Assembly (NCBI GenBank): GCA_023101885.1
Contig: JALPQD010000413.1
Span: 1-64,000 of the forward strand
Reading direction: 5' to 3'
Source: Typhlomys cinereus
Taxonomy: Eukaryota > Chordata > Mammalia > Rodentia > Platacanthomyidae
Length of the DNA stretch: 64,000 nucleotides
The position numbers and the translations under genes are program-made. The notes under the pieces are model-generated. The model was not told the origin of the DNA. It did no database searches and saw only the letters and a program-made list of their open reading frames with translations. Position 1 is the first letter of the stretch. Every line of letters starts with the position of its first letter. Below are positions 11,945 to 24,370 of the stretch, piece after piece.

Positions 11945-12420
11945 CATTAACTAGGTATTAGGTTCTCTAGAGATGAGAAATCAACACGATGAATATATAA
12001 ATAGAGAATATATTGAGTTGACTTACAGATATGGCCTAGATAGTTCAATGATGGCTGCTAGTAGCTTCTCAGTTGAGTAATCAAGTGGGTGATGGATGAA
12101 AGCTGGAGGATTCCAGAGAGTCTTTAGTCTAGTTGAAGACTTGGAAAGTTGGAAGGCTAGAGAGTCAAAAAATGAACAAACCAGGCAGCAGGAAGGAAGA
12201 TCGATTCCTAGCACAACTACAAAAGTGTCTCTTCTCTTTGATGGTTCCTTTTTATATGGTCCATTACTAGGAGTTTCCTATGAGATCTATGCAGGTCCTG
12301 ATGGGATCTAGGGTAAGTGTAATTCCTTCAGGGGTCTCAGTTCATTGTTCCAGGTGTGGTCTCAGCTGATCTTAGTTAATACCAGATATGTCAAGTTGAC
12401 ACTCAGGATTAACTATCACA
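11945..12420 (-). mobile_element. LTR-like element, antisense
   Basis: Starts with a 'GGTTCTCTAGAGATGAG' block followed by 'ATATTGAGTTGACTTACAG'. It ends with 'GTCAAGTTGACAC' and 'TAACTATCAC'. These are typical antisense LTR landmarks in rodent genomes. The family assignment is uncertain. Confidence 0.5.
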
Positions 12421-12599
12421 TTGGACAAATGTTCTTGCAGAAATATTTTCATGTGGGATTGGGAATAGCTCTTGGCATGAAGCATAGACACTTCAAATCC
12501 TTTTATCTGTCACTGCTCTTCTTCACTTTGTTGTTGTCAGGACAAATTGACTGAACTTTGATTTTGGCAACTTTAACTTTACCATATGTTTTATTAACT

Positions 12600-12944
12600 T
12601 ATCTTATTTCTGTGAAAAAGTATCCCATCAGAAGCAAGCCCAAGGGAGAAAGGAATAATTGTGAGGTTATTATAGGATAACTAACCCATAGTTCCGGGCC
12701 ACAGTCCAGCACGGGGGGGAGTCACAAAAACAACAACTTGGTATGTCTGATGGTGCCACATCCACAGCAAGAGTGGAGGACAGTTAACCAACAAATGCAT
12801 GCTTGCATGTCATCAGCTCTATTTTGTATAGCTCTGGGTCTCCTGCTTACTGAGTGGTCACACCTTCAGCAGGCCAAGTCTTCCCACATCAGTTATGCAG
12901 TCAAGACAGCCCTTCACAACGATGTTCAGAAGGTGTTAACTGTT
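12600..12944 (-). mobile_element. MaLR-type LTR, antisense
   Basis: The order of blocks (a 'GAAAAAGTATCCCATCAG' head, then 'CAGGCCAAGTCTTCCCACATC', then 'GTCAAGACAGCCC') follows other antisense MaLR copies. No coding content. Confidence 0.55.
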
Positions 12945-13135
12945 TGGTGTTGGTTGAGACAAGCCCATATTGCATTTCTATAAAAGTCTAGAAATTACCT
13001 CTCAGGTGTTCCTAAATAATGGTTGGAGACCACCACACCGTGGGTACTTACTTGCACATGTACAGTGTGTCTGTTACACGTGGCAAGGTTCTGGCTCTTC
13101 TGTGCCTTACTAACTAGTTATTTGTTGGACACATT
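12945..13135 (+). repeat. Dispersed repeat copy 2, with TATA-like motif
   Basis: Parallel to 11655-11890. It contains 'GGTTGAGACAAGCCC' and 'TTCTATAAAAGTC'. The second half has diverged. Confidence 0.5.
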
Positions 13136-13832
13136 AAGACAGATACATTCAACCTCCCCTCAAGAATGAACATGTCTGTTTGTCTCCTGCTGCTGGCTTG
13201 CCTTCTTCTCTGGTCATTCTCTCAATCCTTTTTATAGATGCACTTCCTTCTTGATTCTAGATCCTAGGGAAAATCCTCCTTTGTCCTTACTGAGCCCAGG
13301 CAAGTTCATACACTTCACAATTTTGTCAGTTATTATCCCTATGTTGGTTCTTTCCATGTTTAAGATGACTCCAGCCCAGACACACACACTTACTTGCTGG
13401 ACACCTCCACTTAGGGGAGCTCGAGCATCTCAGATTCAAATGACTCAGCGTAATTTGCCCTTGCTGTGCCTTTCCATTCCTGACTACTTTAGGTAGGTCA
13501 ATGCTCCCACACTTATCAATCATTTGGATCATTCTCACTGATGAGGCTCCCAAAAGAAGGGAGCTTCACAGCACTTCCATCTGTGTAGACCCACAAAGGC
13601 TCATCAGGAGAGTAGAACCTCCCGGATCTCTTCTCACTCACTTCCCCTAACAGCTCCTCCATGGGACCCATCACTTCAGCTCCTGACCCCCAAACTGATA
13701 CATGGCGTCACCATCACCTGTGGGTGCCCCTCATGGAGAACTAAGGGTTTCCTCCTCATCATCTTTTTCCTTACCATCTGTGCATCTTATCACCCCTCCA
13801 CATTGCTTAACTGCTTCCTCACTGCTATGCTA
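13136..13832. other. No recognisable feature
   Basis: Unique-looking sequence with no supportable exon or named repeat. Confidence 0.4.
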
Positions 13833-13925
13833 CCTTGATTCTAGTTACTGAGTCTGAGGCAGGAGAATCACTTGAGTCCAAGTGTTCAAAGCCATACTGA
13901 GGTCTTGCTTGCTAAATAAAAAAAT
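13833..13925 (+). mobile_element. B1-like SINE fragment, sense
   Basis: Contains 'CTGAGGCAGGAGAATCAC' and an A-rich end, the 7SL-derived B1/Alu 3' half. Confidence 0.75.
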
Positions 13926-14077
13926 GAAGAAAGAAGGCTAGGGTCCTAACAGAGGCTCAGGGTGGTGGTAGAAGGGAAAAAGGAAAGGTGGACAGGTGTG
14001 TTACAGATGTGGATTGTCCCCACTCTTTCTCGTGTCACTGGTTTATCTCCTTGCCCTGAAAGTGATCGCCGTGATCT

Positions 14078-14326
14078 GGCTGGAGAGACAACAAAGCCAG
14101 TCGAGTGCTTGCAGTGCAAGCATGAAGATCACTTGAGTTTAGTCCCCCAGAACCCACATAAATAAGCAAATTGTAGTGCCACATTTCTGTAATCCCAGTC
14201 AGCTGTGGAGGTAGATACAAGAGGATTCCTGGGGATCAGCAGTCAACCATCTAATCAAAATGGTGGGCTGCATGTTCAGTGAGAGATCCTGCCTCAAAAA
14301 AGGTGAATAACAGTTGAAGAAAGTGT

Positions 14327-14327
<1 letters not shown>
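14078..14327 (+). mobile_element. Composite tRNA/7SL SINE (B4-like), sense
   Basis: A tRNA-like head 'GGCTGGAGAGACAAC' is followed by 'GCAGTGCAAGCATGAAG'. A B1-like second half then contains 'TGTAATCCCAGTCAGC' and 'GAGAGATCCTGCCTC'. It is joined directly to the downstream (CA)n. Confidence 0.75.
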
Positions 14328-14383
<56 letters not shown>

Positions 14384-14659
14384 CTGAATAAATATGCATC
14401 AACATGTACACACATATCCCCACATACATAGATATATGCACAGATACCCACACAACTGCACACGCGCGTGCACACACACACACACACACTCTCCTCTACA
14501 CCAACATGCATCAACATGTACACACATACCCTCACATACATAGATATATACACAGATACCCACACAACTGCACGCGCGTGCGCACGCACACACACACACA
14601 CACTCTCCTCTACACCAACATGCATCAACATGTACACACATACCCACACAACTATATGC

Positions 14660-14732
<73 letters not shown>
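14328..14732 (+). repeat. Compound (CA)n, 113-bp minisatellite and (CT)n/(CA)n array
   Basis: (CA)n spans 14328-14381. A repeat unit of about 112-114 bp then starts at 14394, 14506 and 14620, each with 'ATGCATCAACATGTACACAC'. A (CT)n at 14665-14697 and a (CA)n at 14698-14730 close the block. The units hold CA cores and alternating purine-pyrimidine CGCGCG. Long open frames on both strands here are simple-repeat translations. Confidence 0.92.
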
Positions 14733-14734
<2 letters not shown>

Positions 14735-15232
14735 AACAAATTATGACTGTGATTCAGAATAACCTTCTCCTTGAAAGCCCAAAGCAGCCACTCTTACTTT
14801 CTCTCTTGAGTGTGTTGAAGAAAACTGTCTAGTCTGGAAGCGTGAGAAAAAGAGGCTGTAAGAATGTGTGAGACTACCAGCTAATAGACAGAAATGTTAC
14901 TGATGGTGATAGACATTGTCCGACGACTCAGGAGACAAAAGGCTAACGAGATCACTTAAATTACTTCCATGCTCCTGTCAGAGTTTCCCATGAGCGCCTC
15001 CTCACTCTTTTTAACTCCATTCTTAATCTGCCTGGGCTTTAATCAAACTGCTTTCACTTGTACTTAACCTCATCAGGAGTGAAAACAGTCTGCATGAAAA
15101 AGGAACATTCAAGAGACGAAAAAGAGTAGAATAAGGAAAAGGAGACAAACATCAGATTTTTTTTAATCAAAGGAAGAAAAACTATAGTATAATTCTAGAC
15201 TACCCAAGGGCATCAGTTGGACAGATGCTGTT
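14733..15232. other. No recognisable feature
   Basis: Unique-looking sequence without supportable coding features. Confidence 0.4.
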
Positions 15233-15570
15233 TTAACCTGTTTTCTGTTGCTATAGTAAAACACTCAAGACTGGATAATTGAGAAAGACTAAGGGTTAGT
15301 TAGTTGCTACATAATTCTGGTGTCCATGAGAACAGTGCTGGCATCTGCTGGCATCTGATAAGCCCCTTAATGCTGAATTGTGACGTGGTGTACATCGATA
15401 GGGATACAATCCAAACTGGTTTCCATGACCCTCTGCTCTGGAGATTGTCCACTGACCCATTGCTCCAGGAGCGCGTTAATCTATTCCTGGGTGATAACCA
15501 CCTCCTAAGTCCCACCTCTGAATACCTCCAGGTCACGATTACATATCAACATCAGTCTTAGTGGAGACAT
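15233..15570 (-). mobile_element. MaLR/MST-like LTR, antisense
   Basis: Contains 'TTTTCTGTTGCTATAGTAAA' and 'CAAGACTGGATAATTGAG', the complement of the conserved MST/MaLR LTR 3' end. 'GGTGATAACCACCTCC' lies near its other end. Confidence 0.7.
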
Positions 15571-16317
15571 TTAAAGGATTGCTGAATTTATCCTCAGGTG
15601 CCTATGCTTCGCTTAGGTACTCGGATGCATAACTGTTAATAATGCATATGGAGGCATACTTATAAACTAATTTTACCCCTTCAACTATCCTGTGAGAAAT
15701 TGGTCTTATTCTCCCCCATTGTACGGATGAACATGCAGAGGCCTGTGAAATGAGATAGCTTCCCAAGGTCATGCAGTGTGTGGAAGTGGAGCTAGGATTC
15801 CAAGTGGGCAATGACTACTCAGCAGATGCTACCAATTCACATTGTGAATACTTGAGCTCACTGTCAATCACTACTTGCTGTTGCCTCTGATTCCCAAACC
15901 TGGACGACTGAGTGTGGTATGAAACTCCTGCCCAGGGAAACCCTTCCTTTCAAAGCAATGGCAAACACTTGTGATTCTCTATATGAGGTGTTTTGAGTTT
16001 TGATATACCTAGAAAAGACTGTTTGTCTCCACCCTGTCTGCTCATTGAAATGTCAATGAGGTCAGACTGTGTTCCAGCCAAGTGTCATGCAAGGGATGAA
16101 TTGTCATTTTGGTACATAGGGGAAAGTGATACTTCATCCCCCCCATGAAATGAACTTTCACACACAGAATGATGGGCACAAGTTTCTCTTATCACATCTC
16201 CTAAAACTAGCATCTATATACTGCAAGTGAGTCCTGGCTATAGGTGTCTTTATATAAATCTACTATATTCACAACTCTGTTCTTGAATTTTTGTCTTCAA
16301 GAGCCAGGATGGTATTT
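15571..16317. other. No recognisable feature
   Basis: Unique-looking sequence. No exon or named repeat. Confidence 0.4.
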
Positions 16318-17060
16318 TCTTTTTTCTTTTTTTTTTATTTCCACTCATACAAACTTAACAGGTACACCGGTCCCCTCCCTCCCTCCAACCTCCCACCGCC
16401 CTGTGCCCCCCTCCTCTCCCCCCTCCCTCCCTGTCTCCCAGTGCTTCCTCCTCCCATCCCCGGAGCATCCTTTAATATGCATGCCAAACTCTCCTCTGGG
16501 TCCTCCTCTCTGATAGGTGCAAGGACCCAGTGGCATTTCCCAGAACCCTTTCCTGTGTTCCTAAGCATAGGAACACTACTGTGGCTGTCAATCCCTTGCC
16601 TCCAAGGATCTTGGTGCCTTTAGCAAATGCTAGACTTTGTGGGGTCAATAGTGTGTTGGACATTGTGCAGGGCATGCAAAGTCCAATTATGATTGCTTCG
16701 GCCCTAACTTGTGTGGAGTATCTTGCATATCATTGCTCCTCCCATCCTTGTGCTCTTACAATCTTACCGCCCCCTCTTCCTCAACTTTCTCTGAGCTTCA
16801 GGATGGGGGGAGAATAGGCTGGCCTAGTTCCAGGTGGTTGATATAGAGTCTCTGAAGTTCTGGATTATGGTTTGTTGATTTTTTTTTCAGTTTTGCTGCT
16901 CCTGCAATGCCCTTCACTCCATCCTGATGGGTATTGGATGTCACCCCTTGCAGTCCTTCATGGAGGCCTATTTTCTCTGCTGTAACATGGTCCCCTCTCT
17001 CTTTGTTTCTGGTGTGGCCCTCCTACCCCATCTCTCCTGCTCATAATCCTTGCAATTACT
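16318..17060 (-). mobile_element. Young L1 3' end (3' UTR), antisense
   Basis: A T-rich tail complement is followed by 'CACTCATACAAACTTAACAG', a long C-rich pyrimidine tract and a body nearly identical to 49942-50567 and to the sense copy at 23923. It is 5'-truncated, as usual for L1. Only 3' UTR is present, with no ORF2. Confidence 0.85.
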
Positions 17061-17137
17061 GTAGGTATTATAGAGATTTCCAAACCTTAAATATTCCTCA
17101 TTCATCTAAATGAAAGATTGAGATTTTTTCTTTCTGT

Positions 17138-17167
17138 TTTTTGTTTGTTTGTTTGTTTGTTTGTTGC
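17138..17167 (+). repeat. (GTTT)n microsatellite
   Basis: About six GTTT units. Confidence 0.9.
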
Positions 17168-19364
17168 TTTCAAGAGATGATTTGAACAAGAATGTTTTTC
17201 TCTTAGGAAAGCACTTCTGTAGTTGCTAAGAAGAGACTCTGAGACCTATTTTAAGCAATATTTTAAACTTATTTTTAAGTTACCATTCTGAAGGAACTTC
17301 AATACAGGTAATTATTACAACTGTTAAATACCTAAAATTTCTTCCTGTTTGTGGATGGTAACTGGAGTGATTTTTGTCTGTCTGGCTTCAGGGTTGAGTT
17401 TATGGATGAGTTTCTGAAATCAATCCAAATGTGATAACTAGACATAGAAGATAGGAAAAGGGATGGCTCCACCCTCGCCTATGAATTAGGACACCCCCCC
17501 CCAATAGTGAGCAGTGATGCTGTAGGCAGTCCTCCTGGGGAGAGGTTCACCTGCTTAAGTTGCAGGTCTACACTGGCTGTGACCTCACAGCTGAAGAAAT
17601 CCAGCCCAGAGCAGTGAGCAACTGCTCACAGCCACTTGCCCTGGAATAAGAGAGCCAGAGGAGGGTTCTTGTCCAGGGGTGTTCAGAGTGTGGCCGGGAA
17701 GTGGAGATTGCCTGGGGTGAGGAGCTGGCTCAGTGCTGTGTGTGTCACAGTGACTTAGAAGCAGTGGCTAGAGGATACAGAACCTTCTTTACTCTACTTT
17801 ACTCTACTTTACTTTACTGTACAGCAGTATGCTTGGCCTCAGGTCATGTACACTCATAACTACGTGGCATCAGCAAGTGCCTTGCCCAAGCTGGGGACCA
17901 GGAGACAGAGAGAGCTAGGCTGGTGTCCAGAACAAGGTCTGCCTGGGAGCCGCTCATCAGAGGACACGCAGTGGGCCAGATGTGGGCTGTTGCCAGACTG
18001 TAACTTGCCAGGAACTGGAGGCGGCTTTTGCTGGAGCAGGTTTCGCTGCCATTGTGAGAGGCCGACTTGCAGCAGGCAGCAGTAGAGCTGGGTGTCAAGT
18101 CCTGCTCAGTATGGAGGTTCCCCAGAGGTCGGGAAAAGGTGACTTGCAGTGTAGGGCATATGAACTATGGGTTTGAGAACCTATTTGAAAGAAAATGACA
18201 TAATTAAGGCAAAGACCTCCTAATGAGAAGTTGGGAGATTCCAAGAGCCTCCCACTCACACCTGCTGTGTGTTATTCCAGTATTCCAGTAGACTTGGATA
18301 AACAACTGAAGTCACTAGCTGTGGTCTGTCCACCCCTTCAGCTGGATTTGTATTTAATATTTCTGCCCAGCCAGTGAATTGCTCCAAGAACAACTGTGCA
18401 CGTCCTGTGGAAGAAACTTCTATGTTTGCCTTATGGGACATTTAAACTCCCATAACTTGGTTTCCCCAAATTGCACTTCTTTTTCCTTGTACGAATGCTA
18501 TTTTGTTTGACCTCCATGTCAGTCATTTTCATTTAACACCAGGTTTTAACATCCCAGTTAACTTAGGGATTTGTAAATGGAGTGTGGGAATGACCACAGT
18601 GTTGTTAAGATTTTGGTCCCCCCAGTCACTTCGGAGGAACTGCCTTAAGCCAGAAATAAAAAACCCTGAAGAAGAGTGAGAGGGGAAGGTCTGGGTTCCT
18701 CTGAGCTTTCTTCCTACTGAATATTACTTTTTGCTCTCTGACCCTCTTCTCTGCTGGCCCATCCCAGGTGAGTCATTATGTGCCCCCAAGAAGATGGATG
18801 CTATATTGTCTCTGGCCAAGGGGGAGGGCTGCCATCTGGGTTTTTCCTTCCTCATATCCCCTGCTGACCTCCCCGTTTTCAAGTGAAAGGTTACTGTTGA
18901 GCCTTTTCCTGCCCTTAAAGCCCAAGCCAAATGCTACTGCCACCAGCCATCCATCCTGGTTCTCTTCCCTCACCACAGCTGTCTTCAGTGGGTCTGTTCA
19001 CCAGTTCCATTGCAGGGCCCTGGGATATCATCAGTGGCTAACATAGTCATCTCTGCATTGCAGAGAGGTGTGGAGGATATTGGAGAACACCCTCCTCAGT
19101 CCAGCCATCTAGAGTTCCCATTGTATTAGTACAGTGTTGTTCAGACAATTCTCAATGGACTACTGCCTTTCACAAAGCTAAATCTATAACTACCAGAACT
19201 AGTAATGAATTCTTTTGCCCGATTCTGAAGTTCAGAGATGTTGCTGGTCTTAAGACCATGGGTTTAGTGAACCAACCAATTGATTCTTTCAGTGCTAGGC
19301 TTTTCCTACAGGCTGGCTCAATTCTCACTGACCTTCAAACCTAAGAAAAGGAGGTACATTGTCA
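17168..19364. other. Mostly unique sequence; no gene found
   Basis: This 2.2-kb stretch holds a small tandem 'CTCTACTTTA' block at about 17787-17817. It is somewhat GC-richer around 17840-18100. The short frames there show no conserved motif or splice context. Confidence 0.4.
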
Positions 19365-19775
19365 TAGTTAGACACAGGTGTCAACTTGACAGTTGAGGGT
19401 TTGAGCTCTGGGCACATTTGTAGAGAATTAATGGTTGAGTTAAGCCTAGAGCAAACCTGCAAGAGATTGTCTAGCTGATGAGGAAGGCCCAGCCTATGGT
19501 AAGTGGAACTAGGCCCTGGAATAAAATAATGAGAGCTGACTGAGAAAGTTGGCATACACTTGGCCAGACATGCTGATCTGGCAAGTAAAGATTGTCCCTC
19601 TCTCAGCTCTTATGTGGTGATGGTGTGGCCAATTCCCTCGGCCCTAGTGTTGTTGCATGTTCTCTCATCAAGCTGGACTGTAGACTGTAACCAGTAAGAA
19701 AATAAATCTCTTGTTCCCTTAAGCCATTTGATGGTGATTTACCAGCCATCATGTAGCCAAACTGCAACATACATC
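19365..19775 (+). mobile_element. Rodent LTR (MaLR-like), sense
   Basis: Begins 'ACAGGTGTCAACTTGAC' and ends near 'AGAAAATAAATCTCTTG', which includes an AATAAA-type signal. The whole element is alignable by eye to 53158-53585 and 62276-62697. Confidence 0.65.
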
Positions 19776-20385
19776 AAGGGTTGGTTCATGAGTGAGAACA
19801 TGTGGCTTCCCTGTGTGTCTTTGGGGAATTCTTGACAGTGGGAGAGAACCACAGTAATTGAAGCCAGTCAAGATTAAAGCAAATAATTCCCTAGCACTGC
19901 TGGACTGTCTGTACACTCTTCTCAACACTGCTACCCAGAACATATTGCTCAGGTTGCTTCAACATACAGGAAAAGGCCTACCTGGACTCCCCTACTTGCA
20001 CCAGGGTGCTCCTGGCTGCAACGTTTCTGCTTTCCATAAGATTTTCCTTGCAAATCATTCCACATGTAAACTGAGAAGAGTCCTTGTGGAATTTTGTTAT
20101 TTCAACCAGTGATTAATTCACTTGGAATACCCATGATATTTTATAGTTTACATAATCACCTTTACAGGAAAGGGGGTTGCTAATGAAAATAAAGTATTTC
20201 CTTATGCCAAAATTAAGACTCAGTTTCTGTTGCTTAGTCCCCACAGTTCACATGAGGTTGCCCTCAGCCTGTTTGGAGACAAGATCCCAAACTCTGCTTA
20301 CCTTTGCTTTGCCAGGCTGTGAGTCAGCAACCAACTACTCTTCTCCCTACACACACCTCACTCAACATATACCACACACATGTGT

Positions 20386-20387
<2 letters not shown>
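19776..20387. other. No recognisable feature
   Basis: Unique-looking sequence with chance frames. Confidence 0.4.

Positions 20388-20430
<43 letters not shown>
20388..20430 (+). repeat. (CA)n microsatellite
   Basis: About 21 CA units. Confidence 0.95.
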
Positions 20431-20432
<2 letters not shown>

Positions 20433-22255
20433 AAATAAGTCCAGGTGGAAAATCTGATGATATATCACCAAACTACAGTAATAATGAGAGAACAGGCCTC
20501 CAGAAAACAGCATAATAGTCACTTCAGAAAACTCATCAACATGCTCTTACAGCCAGAGAATACTGGAATCGGTATGTTTTTCTCAAGTGAATGTTCAAAT
20601 ATTTGCATTCACAAAGCAAAAGTAACACAAAGCAAAACATAGACACTGCAAACATCATCTAAGTGCTGACAAACAGCATTCCAGATAGAAGACAACCATC
20701 CCACCAAAGAATCAAGACCCAGAGACTTCAGATACAACTTCAATCAGCATCCGCCCATCCTAAAAGCAGTATGCAAAAATATAATTCCTAACTCAGGCAG
20801 TAGAGATAGGGAAAATAACAGTATAAGTTAAAGAAAATAAGCAGCAACCTAATTCCAAATGCCAACATCACACTGTAAAAAAAAAAAAAAATACAAGAAG
20901 CCAAGAAAGCATGTCTTCTCCCAGGATCATCAATCCCAAGGCCTCAGCTCCCAGAAAGAGAGCCCATTGGAAGGTATCTAAGAAAGCAATAATCGGGAAG
21001 TGAATTCCAAAGATTGATTATAAATATGCTCAAACAGATTAAGAGGACATAGATAAATGCCTAAACAAGTTTGAAGAACACAACAAACCCAGGAAAGAAA
21101 ACCAAGAAAATACAAATGAGATGCAATTAGAATGAAAGTAGAGAATCAGAAAACAGATCCAGAAACACTGAAGAAAACCCAAAGTGATCTGCAGACAAAC
21201 ATGGAATCACTGGGAAAAAAATCAGACTGAGGTAATGCTGGAATTAAAAAATTTCAACAGTACAATAGCGTCCCAAAAATAGAATGATCATGTAGAAGAC
21301 AGTCTCAGAAATAGGAGAACTTGACAAGTCAATAAGAGAAACTGAGAAATTGAAAAACATACTTGAACAGAACATACAGGCACTCCATCATAAAGCCCAA
21401 CATATGGATCATGGTATCCTAGAAACACACACACAAGAGGAAGATCTGCCATGCATAATTTATGAGATAATAGAATAAAATTTCCCTGACCTAAGAAAAG
21501 AGACACCCATCCTGATTCAAGAGGCATACAGAGCATCAAATACCCAGAGCAAAAAAAGGAAATACTCCCCAGCATATGATGGGCTGCACACCAAATATGC
21601 ACATTAAAGACAAAAATCTTAAGAGCTGCAAAACCGAAGGAACAAGTCATATACAGAGTCAATAACAACTGAATTTTCAATACAAAGGGTGAAAAACAGA
21701 AGGACTCATAAAGACATAATACAGCTATGAATAAACCCAAATACTAACCCAGATTATTATATCCAACAAAACAATTGATCATAATAGAAGGTGAAAGAAA
21801 AATATTCCATGTCAGAACCAGACTAAAAGATTATGTGGGCACTAAGCTAGAGCTACAGAGAATACTGAAAGGATGGCAAGATATAAAAGAAGGATAAGCA
21901 CATCCAAGAGGCTAAAGGGAATAAATAATACCAGCACAAGAGCTGAATGAAAGACTAAAAAATGCAAACACCACAAGATCAACAAAATGTCAGGAATCAT
22001 TAAACACCTTTCAATAATAATTTTAATGCCAATGGGTTCAACTCCCCAGTGAAGAGACACCAGCTTCTGCTTGGATCAAACATCATGATCCATCAATTCT
22101 GTGCCTCCAAGAAGCCACCATGAAAGATGGACACTTTGTCAAGATGAAAGGATGACCAAGGCACCCCAAGCAAATGGAAAGAGGAAATAAGCAGAAGTTG
22201 CCATCTTAATATCAAACAAAAAGAGTAAATCAAAGAGATACAAATGCATACTACT

Positions 22256-22467
22256 GGGGCTGAAGAGGTGGCTCAGGGGTTAAGCCTCTGCTTTGCAAGC
22301 AGAAGGTCTTGAGTTCAAATCCTAGACCCCACGTATAGACTCCGGGCGGAAGTGGGGGCGGCCTGCGTTTCTGGTCCTGGTAGGGCGGAGGCTGTGAATC
22401 CCGGGGTAGAGTAAACAAGGAGGAGATGGAGGCGTCCATGGTAGTTCCCAAATTTGTCCGTGGTTCT

Positions 22468-22498
<31 letters not shown>

Positions 22499-22579
22499 TG
22501 CACACACATACATACACATGTGCACACATGCATACACACACAATTAAATAAATAATAAATAATAAAAATTTAAAAAAAA
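22256..22579 (+). mobile_element. tRNA-derived SINE inside the L1, with target-site duplication
   Basis: Head 'GGGGCTGAAGAGGTGGCTC', then 'GAGTTCAAATCCTAG' (B box), a GC-rich body, (CA)n at 22469-22491 and an A-rich tail. The 16-bp target-site duplication is 'ACAAATGCATACTACT' at 22240-22255 and the same with one mismatch at 22580-22595. This is one of the most complete copies of the family in the window. Confidence 0.93.
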
Positions 22580-22974
22580 ACAAATGGATACTACTTCCTA
22601 GTTCAAGGAACATTCCAGCAGGAGTATCTTACAATTCTAAACATATACATAACATATTCATCATACAAGTACTGCAAGAGACAAAACAACTAATCAACTC
22701 AAATGCAATGATAGTAGGAGACTTCAATACCCAACTCATACCACTGAACAGGTCAATGAGTCAAAAACTAAGCAGAGAGGCACCAGAGTTAAGTGCCATA
22801 AATCAAATGGATCTTATATATATCTATAGAGCATTCACCCAAACTGTATCTCCCCTCTAGAACCATAAACTGAATAACTTTCCTTTTCTCCTTTAAGTTG
22901 CTTGATTTGTAGTATTCTCTCACAGCAACACAAAAGTAACCAGTACAAAGGCTATATATGACAAGCCTAAGGCA

Positions 22975-23279
22975 AACATCATTCTAAATGGAGAAAAACT
23001 TGAAGCATTCCCTCTTAGATCAGGAATGTGACAAGGCTGTCAGTTGTCACCACTCCTGTTCAATATGCTCAAAGTCCTACCCAGACGTATAAAGCAAGAG
23101 TGATAAAATGGATACAAATAGGAAAGGAAGAAGTTAAAGTATCCCTATTTGCAGATGATATAATTCTATACTTAAGATATCCATATGATCCCATCTGGAA
23201 AGTACCTGGATTAATAAGCACTTTCAGTAAAGTGGCAGGCTACAAATTCAACACAAAATCATCAGGAGCTTTTCTATAA
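22975..23279 (+). pseudogene. Broken L1 ORF2 reverse-transcriptase segment
   Basis: Translation of part of this stretch gives '[12 protein letters not shown]', which carries the FADD form of the reverse-transcriptase catalytic motif. Upstream, a disrupted 'RQGCPLSPLLF'-like region is recognisable only across frame changes. Frameshifts and stops on both sides show it is a dead remnant of the surrounding L1. Confidence 0.9.
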
Positions 23280-23922
23280 ACCAAAGACAAACTGAGAAGA
23301 AAAATAAAGGAAACAATCCCATTTACTATAACCTCAAAGAAAATAAAATAACCTTGGAATAAACTTAGCTAAGGAAATAAAAGACCTACATAATGAAGAC
23401 TATGAAACACTGCTGAAAGAAATTAAAGCGGATATTAAAAACTGGAAAGACTTTCTATGCTCATGGATCAGGAAGATTAATATTGTGAAAATGAACATTC
23501 TAAAAAAGGCAATATGAAGATTCAGTGCAAGCCCAATCAAAATCTTAATGCAATTCTTCACAGAACTGGAAAAAAATCTCAAAATTTATATGGAAGGACA
23601 ACAGATCCATATTAGCCAAAACAATCTTGAGCAATAGCTGCTGGATGTATGATTATACCATACTTCAAGCTATACTACAGAGCTATAGTAATAAAAACAG
23701 CATGGTAGTAGCACAAAAATAGGTATATCAACCAATGGGTTGGAACAGAGAAAACAGATGTAAGCTCCCCATGTACAGCTATTTGATGTTTGACGAAGGT
23801 GCCAAACATACACACTGGGGAAAAGACAACATCTTCAACAAGTGGGTGTTGGGAAAATTGGACATCTACATGTAGAAGGATGAAAATTGACTGCTGTCTC
23901 TCTCCTTATACAAAAATTGTCC

Positions 23923-24310
23923 TGTGCAATGTCCAACACACTATTGACCCCACAAAGTCTAGCATTTGCTAAAGGCACCAAGATCCTTGGAGGCAAGGGA
24001 TTGGCAGCCACAGTAGTGTTCCTATGCTTAAGGGGAACACAGGAAAGGGTTCAGGGAAATGCCACTGGGTCCTTGTATGTCATTGGAGAGGAGGGCCCAG
24101 AGTAGAGTCAGGCATGCACATTAAAGGATTCTCCAGATATTGGGGGAGGAGGCACTGGGGGATGGGGAGGAAGGAGTGAGGGGAGGGTGAGCAGAGGGGT
24201 TGGGTGGAGGGGGAGGGAGGGAGGGAACCGGTGTACCTACTAAGTTTGTATGAGCGGAAATAATAATAAAAAATGTTTTAAAAAGTTTGTATGAGTGGAA
24301 ATAAATAAAA

Positions 24311-24369
<59 letters not shown>

Positions 24370-24370
24370 A
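23923..24370 (+). mobile_element. Young L1 3' end with (AAAT)n tail, sense
   Basis: From 'TGCAATGTCCAACACAC' the sequence is the complement of the antisense copies at 16318 and 49942. It has a G-rich purine tract at 24130-24230, 'ACTAAGTTTGTATGAGCGG' and an (AAAT)n tail at 24300-24370. It interrupts the older L1 between 'TATACAAAAAT' and 'CCATATGGATCAG'. The tail carries a partial duplication of the final 'TTTGTATGAG' segment. Confidence 0.88.

Noticed and set aside
14251..14832. Open frames of 142 and 162 codons rich in Cys/Val or His/Thr
   Set aside because: They are translations of (CA)n, (CT)n and minisatellite units and stay open on both strands because of low complexity.
22256..22330. 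A possible nuclear tRNA gene with A and B boxes
   Set aside because: It is the tRNA-like head of a SINE, with body, A-rich tail and target-site duplication.
23028..23279. Functional reverse transcriptase
   Set aside because: The FADD motif is present, but the frame is open for only about 80 codons and is broken on both sides; it is an L1 remnant.
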